NCBI GenBank assembly: GCA_022072085.1
Contig: JAJVII010000056.1
Coordinates: forward strand, 1-49,031
Reading direction: 5' to 3'
Origin: Phycisphaerae bacterium
Lineage (GTDB): Bacteria > Planctomycetota > Phycisphaerae > JAJVII01
DNA: 49,031 nt
Part shown: positions 17,327 to 25,408 of the stretch, piece by piece
How the letters are laid out: every line of letters begins with the position of its first letter
How positions within the stretch are numbered: position 1 is the first letter of the stretch
Position numbers and translations under genes: made by a program
The notes under the pieces: generated by a model
Told to the model about the DNA's origin: nothing
What the model saw: only the letters and a program-made list of their open reading frames with translations
Databases searched by the model: none

Positions 17327-17354
17327 TTGACAGGGGGCAGTTTTGGAGTATTGT
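17327..17354 (+). promoter_or_regulatory. Probable promoter for the glycosyltransferase
   Basis: Perfect TTGACA (17327-17332), 16-bp spacer, TATTGT (17349-17354). The predicted start, near 17361, coincides with the first base of an 11-bp inverted repeat. The resulting leader would be about 230 nt. Confidence 0.45.
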
Positions 17355-17360
17355 ACTACC

Positions 17361-17388
17361 CAATGGACTGGTTTTGGCCAGTCCGTTG
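17361..17388 (+). promoter_or_regulatory. Long dyad at the predicted transcription start
   Basis: CAATGGACTGG (17361-17371), six-base loop TTTTGG, CCAGTCCGTTG (17378-17388): an 11-bp stem with a single G-T pair. It is not followed by a T run, so it is not a terminator. Placed directly after the -10 box, it could be an operator or a stabilising 5' hairpin. The rest of the gap to 17590 shows no gene or known riboswitch. Confidence 0.5.
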
Positions 17389-17590
17389 GGCCGCCGGGCG
17401 AACGGAGCCTTGCGGCCGTTGGTTTAGTCGGATCGGCGGCTGATTCGCCCGTTCGACGCATCGCCGAAGCATTGCCCTCGTGGTGATGTGAGGAAAGCAT
17501 TCCGCAGTAAGCCATTCCCCAATAGCCGCAGCCTTGCCATCACCCCGCGCCCGCCGTGCGCGTGGATGGGACCGCTGCACAGAGGGAGCC

Positions 17591-19093
17591 ATGCAGACCC
17601 AGTCGCCGAACAACTTGCCTTCGACCTCGCCCGGGCCGACCCAGCCCCTGTGGCGACGCCGTCCGATCCTCAGCCGATCGCTCCTGCTGATCGGCTCGCT
17701 GGCCATTCTCGGACTGGCGATCTGGGCCGACGCCCCCCACGCCGCCGTCCTGCTGCTGGGCAGCCACCCGGTCGGCATGGCCCTGTTCGCCACGGCGATC
17801 GTCTACATCTCGCTGGGGCTGACGGCCAACGCCGTTCGGCTGATCCTGGTGCTGATCTATCGACCGGTCGCCTCGCCCGACGGCGAGCACCTGCCGACGA
17901 TCACCGTGCTGGTCCCGGCGTTCAACGAGGGCGCCCTGGTCGCCCAGACGCTGCGGAGCCTGGCCGCCAGCAACTACCCGCGCCACAAGATGCAACTGCT
18001 GGCCATCGACGACGGCAGCCGTGACGACACCTGGGAGCACATCCGGTCGGCCGCCGCCGAGCTGGGCGGCGTGGTCCACGCCCTCCGCTGCCGGCGCAAC
18101 CGCGGCAAGCGATGGGCGCTCTACGAAGGCTTCCGCCGCGGCCGCGGCGAAATCTTCGTCACCGTCGACAGCGACTGCATCGTCGACCCCGACACGCTGC
18201 GCAACCTGGTCGCGCCGATGGTCGCCGACCGGCGCGTCGGCGGCGTCGCGGGCAACGTCCGCGTGCTGAACACCGACGCCGGCGTCATTCCGCTGCTGCT
18301 GTCGGTGCAGTTCGTCTTCTCGTTCGACTACGTCCGCTCGGCCGAGAGCGTCGTCGGCTCGGTCTTCTGCACGCCGGGGGCGCTGTCGGCCTACCGGTCG
18401 GCGGCGGTTCGGCCGGTGTTGGAAAAGTGGCTGAACCAGGAATACATGGGCCGCCACTGCACGATCGGCGAGGATCGGGCGATGACCAACATGATCCTCG
18501 CCCAGGGCTACCAGGTGAAGTATCAGTCCAACGCCCGCGTGCTGACCAAGGTCCCGGTCCGCTACAAGGGGCTGACCCGCATGTTCACCCGCTGGGCCCG
18601 CAGCAACGTCCGCGAAACGCTGGCCTGGCTGAAGTTCGGCTTCGGACCGTTCCGCCACGGCAGCGAATGGGGCCGCCACCTGGCCCGCTTCCTGTTCGTC
18701 GCCCGCTCGCTGCCGCTGCTGCTGGGGCCGATCCTGCTGGCTGCCACACTGCTGACCGTCGGGATGTATCCGGCCGTCATGGTCCCCAAGTTGCTGGCCG
18801 GCGCCGTCGTCGGATCGGCCTGGATGGTCGCGGTCTGCCTGTTCCGCGGCCGTCGCGCCGACGCGGTCTTCGGCATTCTCTACAGCCTGTTCTGGGCTAC
18901 TTCGCTGTGGTGGATCACGCCCTGGGCGCTGATGACTTCCCACCGCGGCGGCTGGCTGACCCGTGGCTCGCCCGCCCCGCGCACGCAGCCGCGCCGGCTG
19001 CGCCGCCTGGTGCGGACGTTCCGCTCGATCGAGCTGGAGGCCCGCCTGGCCATCCGCCGGGCCCTGCCCCGCATGAATCCGCCCGTGGGCTGA
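17591..19093 (+). CDS. Processive family 2 glycosyltransferase (hyaluronan/chitin synthase-like)
   Basis: Membrane glycosyltransferase of 500 residues. Two N-terminal membrane segments precede a GT2 domain starting ITVLVPAFNEG. The first aspartate motif is LAIDDGSRDD, the DxD is VDSDC (Asp193, Asp195), the acceptor block is GEDRAMTN (Glu294, Asp295) and the product-channel motif is RMFTRWARSN (Arg334, Trp335). These are the features of NodC/HasA-type synthases, which polymerise a nucleotide sugar and push the chain through their own membrane helices; four or more helices follow. The ATG at 17591 has AGAGGGA upstream; a longer frame adds 19 unlikely residues. A strong terminator follows (19118). 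Product polysaccharide is unknown. Confidence 0.87.
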   Translation: MQTQSPNNLPSTSPGPTQPLWRRRPILSRSLLLIGSLAILGLAIWADAPHAAVLLLGSHPVGMALFATAIVYISLGLTANAVRLILVLIYRPVASPDGEHLPTITVLVPAFNEGALVAQTLRSLAASNYPRHKMQLLAIDDGSRDDTWEHIRSAAAELGGVVHALRCRRNRGKRWALYEGFRRGRGEIFVTVDSDCIVDPDTLRNLVAPMVADRRVGGVAGNVRVLNTDAGVIPLLLSVQFVFSFDYVRSAESVVGSVFCTPGALSAYRSAAVRPVLEKWLNQEYMGRHCTIGEDRAMTNMILAQGYQVKYQSNARVLTKVPVRYKGLTRMFTRWARSNVRETLAWLKFGFGPFRHGSEWGRHLARFLFVARSLPLLLGPILLAATLLTVGMYPAVMVPKLLAGAVVGSAWMVAVCLFRGRRADAVFGILYSLFWATSLWWITPWALMTSHRGGWLTRGSPAPRTQPRRLRRLVRTFRSIELEARLAIRRALPRMNPPVG

Positions 19094-19117
19094 GCGATCC
19101 AATCCGCCCCGATGGGC

Positions 19118-19153
19118 AGACCCAGCCGCAGCAGCGGGCTGGGTCTTTTCTTT
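19118..19153 (+). terminator. Rho-independent terminator after the glycosyltransferase
   Basis: AGACCCAGCC (19118-19127) pairs with GGCTGGGTCT (19137-19146) around a nine-base loop, followed by TTTTCTTT. A 10-bp GC-rich stem plus T run is canonical. Confidence 0.88.
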
Positions 19154-19182
19154 GCGCCCCCGCGCCGGTTCCGCGCGGCGTC

Positions 19183-19211
19183 TTGGTTTTCGTCCGCGCC
19201 AACCTTATAAT
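19183..19211 (+). promoter_or_regulatory. Promoter of leuC
   Basis: TTGGTT (19183-19188), 17-bp spacer, perfect TATAAT (19206-19211). The start would be near 19218, giving a 47-nt leader with GGGAG before the ATG at 19265. Confidence 0.55.
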
Positions 19212-19264
19212 CCACTGTTCGCAAACCGGCGGACGGTCGCCGCCTGCGGCAGGGAGTAAACGCA

Positions 19265-20665
19265 ATGGGCATGACCATCACCGAAAAGATTCTCGCCCGT
19301 CACGCGGGCAAGGCCAGAGTCGCCCCCGGCGAAAACGTCTGGGTCAACGTGGACATCCTGATGACCCACGACGTCTGCGGGCCGGGCACGATCGGCATCT
19401 TCAACGAGCAGTTCGGCGCCGGCGCGAAGGTCTGGGACCCCGACCGCGTGGTCATCATCCCCGACCACTACATCTTCACCGCCGACGCGATCTGCCACCG
19501 CAACATCCAGACGCTGCGCGACTTCGTGAAGGCCCAGGGCATCCGCTACTACTACGACCCCGACTTCGTCAAGGGCGATGGCATGCCCAGTCCCTATCGC
19601 GATCCGTCGCAGACGCGCTACAAGGGCGTCTGCCACAAGGCGCTGCCCGAGGAGGGCCACGTCCGCCCGGGCGAAATCCTCCTGGGAACCGACAGCCACA
19701 CCTGCACCGCCGGCGCCCTCGGCCAGTTCGCCACCGGCGTGGGCAACACCGACGCGGCCTTCGTGCTGGGGACCGGCAAGACCTGGCTGAAGGTGCCGGC
19801 CACCATGAAGTTCGTCTTCCACGGGCATATCCCGCCATACCTGTCGGCCAAGGACCTGATCCTCGCGGTCATCGGCCGGATCAGCGTCAGCGGCGCGACC
19901 TATCGCAGCCTGTACTTCACCGGCGAGGGCATCGCGTCGCTCACGCTGGAGGACCGCATGACGCTGACCAACATGGCCATCGAGGCCGGCGGCAAGAACG
20001 GCGTCTGCGACGTGGACGAGAAAACCCTGCGCTACGTCAGGTCGCGCTCCACCCGCGACGACTGGGAGGTCGTCGAGGAGGACGACGACGCGAGCTACCA
20101 CAGCGTCCACGAATGGGATCTGGGCGCGATGGAGCCGCTGGTTGCCAAGCCCCACAGCCCCGACAACACCGCCGCCGCCCGCGAGTGCGCCGACGTCAAG
20201 CTCGACCGCGCCTACGTCGGAAGCTGCACCGGCGGCAAGATCACCGATATGATCTTCGTCGCCTCGCTGCTGGCCGGCCGCGAGGTGAAGATTCCGACGT
20301 TCGTCGTGCCCGGATCCACCGAGGTGCACGCGGACATGCTTCGGCTGAACGTCCGCGGCCAGGAGAAGGCCGCCGGCGAGAAGAGCATCTGGGAAACGCT
20401 CGAAGCCGCCGGCTGCCAGATGGGCGCCAGCTCCTGCGCCGCCTGCCTGGGCGGGCCGAAGGACACGTTCGGCCGACTCAACGAGCCGATCAACTGCATC
20501 AGCACGACGAACCGGAATTTCCCCGGCCGCATGGGCCACAAGCAGGCCGGCGTATTCCTGGCGTCCCCGCTGACGGTGGCCGCGTCCGCGTTGACCGGCC
20601 ATGTGACCGACCCCCGCGAGTTCGTGACCAAGCCGATCGCCACCGGAGAGGCAGGGACGGTATAG
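19265..20665 (+). CDS. leuC: 3-isopropylmalate dehydratase large subunit
   Basis: Protein of 466 residues of the aconitase superfamily. It isomerises 2-isopropylmalate to 3-isopropylmalate in leucine synthesis, in complex with the small subunit. The [4Fe-4S] ligands are Cys321 (GSCTGG), Cys391 and Cys394 (SSCAACLGG). Other signatures are DSHTCTAGALG and NRNFPGRMG. It belongs to the HacA/LeuC2-like branch with a separate small subunit. Start has GGGAG eight bases upstream and a good promoter and terminator set on its 5' side. The matching small subunit is not adjacent but at 24825, about 4.2 kb away on the same strand. Homoaconitase is the alternative; the YLMY loop of the small subunit favours isopropylmalate. 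Confidence 0.9.
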   Translation: MGMTITEKILARHAGKARVAPGENVWVNVDILMTHDVCGPGTIGIFNEQFGAGAKVWDPDRVVIIPDHYIFTADAICHRNIQTLRDFVKAQGIRYYYDPDFVKGDGMPSPYRDPSQTRYKGVCHKALPEEGHVRPGEILLGTDSHTCTAGALGQFATGVGNTDAAFVLGTGKTWLKVPATMKFVFHGHIPPYLSAKDLILAVIGRISVSGATYRSLYFTGEGIASLTLEDRMTLTNMAIEAGGKNGVCDVDEKTLRYVRSRSTRDDWEVVEEDDDASYHSVHEWDLGAMEPLVAKPHSPDNTAAARECADVKLDRAYVGSCTGGKITDMIFVASLLAGREVKIPTFVVPGSTEVHADMLRLNVRGQEKAAGEKSIWETLEAAGCQMGASSCAACLGGPKDTFGRLNEPINCISTTNRNFPGRMGHKQAGVFLASPLTVAASALTGHVTDPREFVTKPIATGEAGTV

Positions 20666-20746
20666 GTCTGGACGCGGACTATCTGACGCAAGCTCTGGAG
20701 TTGCATTGCGCCGGGCCGCAAATAGCTGATCTCGAAGGACCTCCAG

Positions 20747-22030
20747 ATGGTTTCAGAAAAGGGAGAGTATGTCATACAGGTGCCACGCCAGCACTTGGCC
20801 GGCGCGGCACGGGACATGCGTGCTTTCTTGGCCATGTGGGACTGGCGGTGGAAGTTGCCACGTCGCACTAGCGGCTTGCTCCTCGACTTCACTCGCACGA
20901 CCTTCGTCGAACCGTGGGCCCTGTCTATGTTCACCGCGTATGCCCTAACAATGGGCGATAGATTGGGGATACCCGTTCGAGCATTATTGTCTCCGAGCAA
21001 TCCGTCAAACGTCTACACAGAGTACATGGGAATTAGGGAAGTCCTTGAAACAGGCCGCTCCACTAAGGATTGGGATGACTCGCGACAGAACACTGGGCTT
21101 CACGTGATACGTTCTCACGATGATGTCACAAGGTTCTTCGAGAGTGCCAAACTGCTGGGACACGGGGCAAATCAAGACACGCTGAACGCGTTGAAGTACA
21201 GCATGCTGGAATTGGGTCGAAACGTTGTTCAACATTCCGCATCCCCTGTAGGTGGAGTTGCCATCGCTCAGTACTTTCCCGACCGAGAAGGCCTACAGAT
21301 TGCCGTCTGTGACTGCGGACAAGGCGTCTTCCATGCTTTGTCGCACGCTTATTCTGAATTAGGGACCGATTTGGAGGGTTTGAAACTGGCCGTTCTCCCG
21401 CATGTTTCCGGTGCTTTCCGAGAGGGAACATATTCAGGTTCCGACAATGCAGGGCTAGGGCTCTTCTTCTCTAAGGAAATTGGATGGCGGTCAGGCGGGA
21501 GCTTTTGGTTGCTCTCCGGAAACAGCCTGCTCGGGGTCGTTGGTGAAGATGCATCGGCTAAAGATAGAATCTATCGTAGGACGACAAACTGGCAAGGAAC
21601 TTGCGTGACGATCGACATGCCAGCTTGGGGCGTGGAGGACTTCAGCAGTCTCTTAGAGGTGTGCCGCGCATTGGCTGCCTCTGCCCGCAAGGAATCAGGA
21701 CCCGCCGCCTTGGACTTCATCAATTCCCTCCCTGAAGGGGATGATACGGTGGAAGTCATCGTCGTAAAGAGGTTCGCGGAAGACGTCGGAAAGGCCCGCG
21801 ATGTTCGAGTGGACCGCATTATCCCTGGCATCAAGGAGAGAAGGCCTATTGTCCTGGATTTTGCTGGCGTCAGTTTTGCCACGCAGTCCTTCGTTCACGC
21901 CCTACTCAATGATGCGTTTGAAATTCCAGGGAGTTTGCTTCGCCTATCATTCCTCAACACAACTCGACCAACCGAGGAATCCATAAGGCTCGTAGCCGCA
22001 TATGCCGCTTCTTACAGGCAATCTGTCTAA
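20747..22030 (+). CDS. STAS-like / GHKL ATPase / STAS-like (DUF4325) fusion, low-GC
   Basis: Soluble protein of 427 residues with three parts. Residues about 40-80 look like a STAS-type strand-helix unit (LLLDFTRTTFVEPWALSMF). The centre is a GHKL ATPase: N box YSMLELGRNVVQHS (Glu155, Asn159), G1 box VCDCGQG (Asp189), G2 box NAGLGLFFSKE and a QGTCVTID strand. The C-terminus (about 365-392) is a DUF4325-like STAS unit (RPIVLDFAGVSFATQSFV). Known relatives are anti-sigma kinase/antagonist pairs; here both kinds of domain are in one chain. G+C is visibly lower (about 50-55 percent) and codon choice unlike the neighbours, so it is probably a recent arrival. AAGGA lies seven bases before the ATG. 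Confidence 0.8.
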   Translation: MVSEKGEYVIQVPRQHLAGAARDMRAFLAMWDWRWKLPRRTSGLLLDFTRTTFVEPWALSMFTAYALTMGDRLGIPVRALLSPSNPSNVYTEYMGIREVLETGRSTKDWDDSRQNTGLHVIRSHDDVTRFFESAKLLGHGANQDTLNALKYSMLELGRNVVQHSASPVGGVAIAQYFPDREGLQIAVCDCGQGVFHALSHAYSELGTDLEGLKLAVLPHVSGAFREGTYSGSDNAGLGLFFSKEIGWRSGGSFWLLSGNSLLGVVGEDASAKDRIYRRTTNWQGTCVTIDMPAWGVEDFSSLLEVCRALAASARKESGPAALDFINSLPEGDDTVEVIVVKRFAEDVGKARDVRVDRIIPGIKERRPIVLDFAGVSFATQSFVHALLNDAFEIPGSLLRLSFLNTTRPTEESIRLVAAYAASYRQSV

Positions 22031-22094
22031 TGGACTTCATGCGTTGGTTTGAGCCAGAAGACTCTCCAATCGGCATCTCAAAAGGAATCAAGCC

Positions 22095-22583
22095 ATGATC
22101 TTCGATCGCATCGAAAACGCGCGGGCGTACGCGAAGCTCGGGCCGGCGTTCGCGCGGGCGCTGGCGTACCTGGCCGAGACGGACTTTTCCAAGGTTCCGC
22201 TTGAGAAGCAGAAGCTCGACGGCGACCGCGTCTTCGCCATCCCGCAGAAGTATCAGCCCAAGCAGCCGGCCGACGCCAAGTGGGAGGCCCACCGCAAGTA
22301 CATCGACATCCAGTTCATCGTCTCCGGCCACGAGCGGATGGGCTACGCGCCGCTGTCGGCTGACCCGCCGGTCAAGACCGAGTACAACGCCGAGAAGGAC
22401 GTGATCTTCTTCAGCGCCCGCGGCGACCTGCTGGACGCGGGGCCCGGGACGTTCGCGATCTTCACGCCGCAGGACATCCACGCCCCGAGCATCGCCCCGG
22501 CTGCACCGCACCTGTCAGGCGAAGTCCACAAGATCGTCGTCAAGGTGGCCGTCGACGAGGCCGCCGGGCCCTGCGGGTTCTGA
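22095..22583 (+). CDS. YhcH/YjgK/YiaL family protein
   Basis: Cupin-like protein of 162 residues (DUF386). Family features are the N-terminal FDRIENARAYAKLGPAFARA, the EAHRKYIDIQFIVSGHERMG core whose His and Asp/Gln are metal or sugar ligands, and FAIFTPQDIHAPSIAP with the second histidine. Members act on sugars, for instance as anomerases or isomerases in sialic-acid and galactoside use. AAGGA precedes the ATG. The next gene is a sulfatase 25 bp downstream, so a role in degrading a sulfated glycan is a reasonable inference. Confidence 0.88.
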   Translation: MIFDRIENARAYAKLGPAFARALAYLAETDFSKVPLEKQKLDGDRVFAIPQKYQPKQPADAKWEAHRKYIDIQFIVSGHERMGYAPLSADPPVKTEYNAEKDVIFFSARGDLLDAGPGTFAIFTPQDIHAPSIAPAAPHLSGEVHKIVVKVAVDEAAGPCGF

Positions 22584-22608
22584 GCCCCACACCAACGGAG
22601 CGACGCGA

Positions 22609-23958
22609 ATGAGCGAGCAGCGAGCAGCGCAGGCCCGCCGGCCCAACCTGATCTGGATCTTCGGCGACCAGCACCGCGGGCAGGCGCTGAGCTGCATGGG
22701 CGACCCCAACGTCTCGACGCCGAACCTCGACCGCATGGCCGGCGACGGGCTGGCATCCACCGCAGCCGTCGCGGGCTTCCCGCTCTGCTGCCCGTTCCGC
22801 GGCTCCCTGGTCACCTCGCGTTATCCGCACCAGTGCGTGCCCGGCCACGAGTTCCCCCTGCCACCCGAGATGCCGACCGTCGCCGACGCCTTCCGCGATG
22901 CCGGCTACCACACGGCCTACTTCGGCAAGTGGCACCTAGCCGGTTTCAAGGAGCGCGAGGGGCGGACCGCGATGCGGGTCATCCCGCCGGAGCGACGCGG
23001 CCACTTCGACCACTGGGTCGGCTACGAGAACAACAACGCCCAGTGGGACTGCTGGGTCCACGGCGACGGTCCGGGCAACCAGACCCCGCGCCGCCTTCCC
23101 GGATACGAGACCGACTGCCTGACCGACCTGCTGATCGACCACCTGCGGTCGCGGACGGCCGGCGAGTCAGCGGCCCAGCCGTTCTTCGCCGCGCTGTCGG
23201 TTCAGCCGCCGCACGATCCCTACCTGGCGCCGGCCGAGTTCATGGCCAGGCACACCCCGGCGTCGCTTCAGCTCCGGCCCAACGTGCCGGCTGTGCCGCG
23301 CATCATCGAGCGGGCCCGCCGCGAGCTGGCGGGCGCGTATGCCCAGATCGAGAATCTCGACTGGAACGTCGGGCGCGTGATGGCCGCCCTGACCGAACTG
23401 GGCCTGGCCGACGACACGATCGTCCTGTTCTTCTCCGACCACGGCGACATGCACGGCAGCCACGGGCAGTTCCGCAAGACCAGCCCGTGGGCCGAGTCGG
23501 TCAATATCCCGTTCATCATCTGGGGCGGGGGGTCGCGCTACGACCACCGGACCGGCTTCGCGCCCCTGCCGGTCAACCACGTCGACATCGCCCCGACCTC
23601 GCTGGGCCTGTGCGGGATCAGGCCGCCGGACTGGATGGCCGGCGCCGACTGCTCGCACTGCTACCGTCGGGGGGCAGCCGGCACGACGCCCGACTCGGCC
23701 TACCTCCAGAGCGTCGTGCCGACCGGTCACGGCCAGAGCATCGACCGGCCCTGGCGCGGCGTGGTGACGGCTGACGGCTGGAAGTACGTCTGCCTGGAGG
23801 GTCAGCCCTGGATGCTGTTTAACCTGAACGAGGACCCCTGCGAGCAGGTCAACTTGGCCTACAACACGGCGTACGCCGCCGAACGCCGCCGCCTCCAGGA
23901 CCGCCTGGCCGGGTGGGTCGCCGACACGTCCGACACATTCGCCCTGCCGGAGGCGTGA
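22609..23958 (+). CDS. Sulfatase, formylglycine-dependent
   Basis: Arylsulfatase-superfamily protein of 449 residues. The maturation motif is Cys60-C-P-F-Arg64 in FPLCCPFRGSLVTSRYPH, where Cys60 would become formylglycine. Metal-binding parts are FGDQHRGQ (Asp20, Gln21) and FFSDHGDMHGSHGQ; FGKWHLAG carries the conserved Lys and His. No signal peptide is visible, so like the sulfatase at 3931 it should act inside the cell. It follows the YhcH-family gene closely. The two sulfatases in this window are not close relatives of each other: their motifs and C-terminal halves differ. Substrate is unknown. Confidence 0.9.
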   Translation: MSEQRAAQARRPNLIWIFGDQHRGQALSCMGDPNVSTPNLDRMAGDGLASTAAVAGFPLCCPFRGSLVTSRYPHQCVPGHEFPLPPEMPTVADAFRDAGYHTAYFGKWHLAGFKEREGRTAMRVIPPERRGHFDHWVGYENNNAQWDCWVHGDGPGNQTPRRLPGYETDCLTDLLIDHLRSRTAGESAAQPFFAALSVQPPHDPYLAPAEFMARHTPASLQLRPNVPAVPRIIERARRELAGAYAQIENLDWNVGRVMAALTELGLADDTIVLFFSDHGDMHGSHGQFRKTSPWAESVNIPFIIWGGGSRYDHRTGFAPLPVNHVDIAPTSLGLCGIRPPDWMAGADCSHCYRRGAAGTTPDSAYLQSVVPTGHGQSIDRPWRGVVTADGWKYVCLEGQPWMLFNLNEDPCEQVNLAYNTAYAAERRRLQDRLAGWVADTSDTFALPEA

Positions 23959-24092
23959 CGCGAGGGCGGCCCCCGGACGTTCGCGGACGGCCACGCGTTG
24001 ACCCGGGCGAGGCCTGCCGGTAAGATCGGCCCGCCGGGGTCGGCGCTGACAGCGACGGAGCCAACTACAACTTCTGCACCGAGGCAACAACC

Positions 24093-24599
24093 ATGAAGCA
24101 GGTCGACATCACCGAGGCCGTCCTTCGCAAGTTCCCCGAGTGGATCGTGTTCGTGATCGCGGCGGACGCCGAGGGCCAGGCCAACCTGATGCCGGCCGGC
24201 TGGGTCAGCTTCTGCTCGGGCAACCCGCCGATGGTTTCGGTCGCGATCCACCCCCACCGCCACACGCACAGGCTGATCGAGGCCAGCGGCGAGTTCGTCA
24301 TCGCCTGGGCCGGCGTCGGCCAGCAGGATCTCGTCAAGCAGACCGGCTCGACCAGCGGCCGCGACGGCGACAAGTTTGAGCAGTTCGGTCTCCGCAAACT
24401 GCCGGCCGCCGTGGTCAAGGCCCCGCTGTTGGACGGATGCGCGATGGCGTTCGAGTGCAAGGTCGCCGGCCAGATGGTCACCGGCGACCACACGGTCTTC
24501 GCCGGCCGCATCGTCGCCGCCCACGTCTCCGATCCGGAGGTCGACAAGATCGTCAACTTCGGCAAGGAACGCTACGTCGCCGCCCAGATCAAAGGCTGA
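24093..24599 (+). CDS. Flavin reductase-like (split-barrel FMN-binding) protein
   Basis: Protein of 168 residues of the flavin-reductase-like domain family. Recognisable blocks are NLMPAGWVSFCSGNPPMVSVAIHPHRHTHRLIEASGEF split across residues 30-68 and the late GDHTVFAGRIVAAHVSD. Members bind FMN in a homodimeric split barrel and reduce flavin or act as small oxidoreductases. GAGG lies nine bases before the ATG. It is separated from the sulfatase by 134 bp with no clear terminator. Physiological partner is unknown. Confidence 0.82.
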   Translation: MKQVDITEAVLRKFPEWIVFVIAADAEGQANLMPAGWVSFCSGNPPMVSVAIHPHRHTHRLIEASGEFVIAWAGVGQQDLVKQTGSTSGRDGDKFEQFGLRKLPAAVVKAPLLDGCAMAFECKVAGQMVTGDHTVFAGRIVAAHVSDPEVDKIVNFGKERYVAAQIKG

Positions 24600-24635
24600 G
24601 CCCGACGGCTGTCCGATCCGGCAGCCCGGATCAGA

Positions 24636-24754
24636 CGCAGAGCGGATGAGGGGCATAGGTCTGACAGAGCGTTGAATCTTTCGACAGGAAGGCGTCCCCT
24701 CCCCCCTCGGCCCCTCAGCACCTCAGCCCCTCTGCGTTCATGACTTTGCGGTTG
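24636..24754. repeat. Imperfect inverted intergenic repeat
   Basis: CGCAGAG-cggat-GAGGGGC (24636-24654) faces GCCCCTC...CCTCTGCG (24710-24736), and the sequence goes on as GTTCATGACTTTGCGGTT to 24752. On the minus strand this reads AACCGCAAAG...AACGCAGAGG, a style of degenerate spacer repeat seen in several planctomycete genomes. It occupies most of the 225-bp gap before leuD and encodes nothing. Confidence 0.5.
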
Positions 24755-24764
24755 CCCTGCCCGC

Positions 24765-24793
24765 TCGACAAGCGTGCCGCGATCCCCTAAACT
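24765..24793 (+). promoter_or_regulatory. Probable promoter of leuD
   Basis: TCGACA (24765-24770), 17-bp spacer, TAAACT (24788-24793). The start would be near 24800, giving a 25-nt leader with GGAGGT at the right distance from the ATG. It suggests leuD is transcribed independently of leuC. Confidence 0.45.
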
Positions 24794-24824
24794 GGCTTGT
24801 CTGAATCCGTCACGGAGGTCCGCC

Positions 24825-25394
24825 ATGCAGGACATCATTACGGGCATCGCTTACGTCGTCGGCGACGACGTTGACACCGACCAGATCATCCCGGCCGAGT
24901 ACCTGATGTACAACCCCTCGGTCCCGGCGGAGCGGAAGCTCTTCGGACGCTACGCGATGGTCGGCGTGCCGCCGGCCGGCGCCGGGCTGCCCAAGGGCCG
25001 CGTCCCGTTCGTCGACCAGACCGACGAGAGCAACAGCCGCAGCCGATTCTCGATCGTCATCGGCGGTCGCAACTTCGGGTGCGGCTCGTCGCGCGAGCAC
25101 GCCCCGCTGGCGCTGGCTGAAGCCGGCGTGCAGGCCGTCGTCGCCGAGGATTACGCCCGCATCTTCTTCCGCAACAGCGTGAACGGCGGCTACCTGGTCC
25201 CCTTCCAGTGCGCCCAGCGGCTGTGCGAGTCGGTGCAGACCGGCGACGAGTTGGAGATCCGCGTCGCCGAGGGCCTGCTGCGCAACAAGACCCGCAACAC
25301 GACGCACAAGCTTGAACCCCTGGGCGACGTCGCGCCGATCATCGAAGCCGGCGGCGTTTTTGAGTACGCCAAGCGGACCGGCATGTTGAAGTAG
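24825..25394 (+). CDS. leuD: 3-isopropylmalate dehydratase small subunit
   Basis: Protein of 189 residues, the swivelling small subunit that pairs with LeuC. Family blocks are DDVDTDQIIPAEYL, the specificity loop YLMY, GGRNFGCGSSREHAPLAL and RIFFRNSVNGGY. The YLMY loop resembles the YLVY of archaeal isopropylmalate isomerase more than the YLRT of homoaconitase, which supports the leucine assignment. The ATG at 24825 has GGAGGT five bases upstream; a frame starting 51 bases earlier has no support. It is followed after 14 bp by the pseudo-receiver gene. Confidence 0.9.
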   Translation: MQDIITGIAYVVGDDVDTDQIIPAEYLMYNPSVPAERKLFGRYAMVGVPPAGAGLPKGRVPFVDQTDESNSRSRFSIVIGGRNFGCGSSREHAPLALAEAGVQAVVAEDYARIFFRNSVNGGYLVPFQCAQRLCESVQTGDELEIRVAEGLLRNKTRNTTHKLEPLGDVAPIIEAGGVFEYAKRTGMLK

Positions 25395-25408
25395 CAGCGG
25401 AGGCAGCG

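Noticed and set aside
18112-20871. 919-codon plus-strand frame
   Set aside because: Runs through the glycosyltransferase, its terminator and leuC in the wrong frame.
22931-22950. TGGCACC as a further sigma-54 box
   Set aside because: No TTGC at the required spacing, and inside the sulfatase gene; likewise TGGCAC matches near 15275, 17115, 36235, 36381 and 44105.
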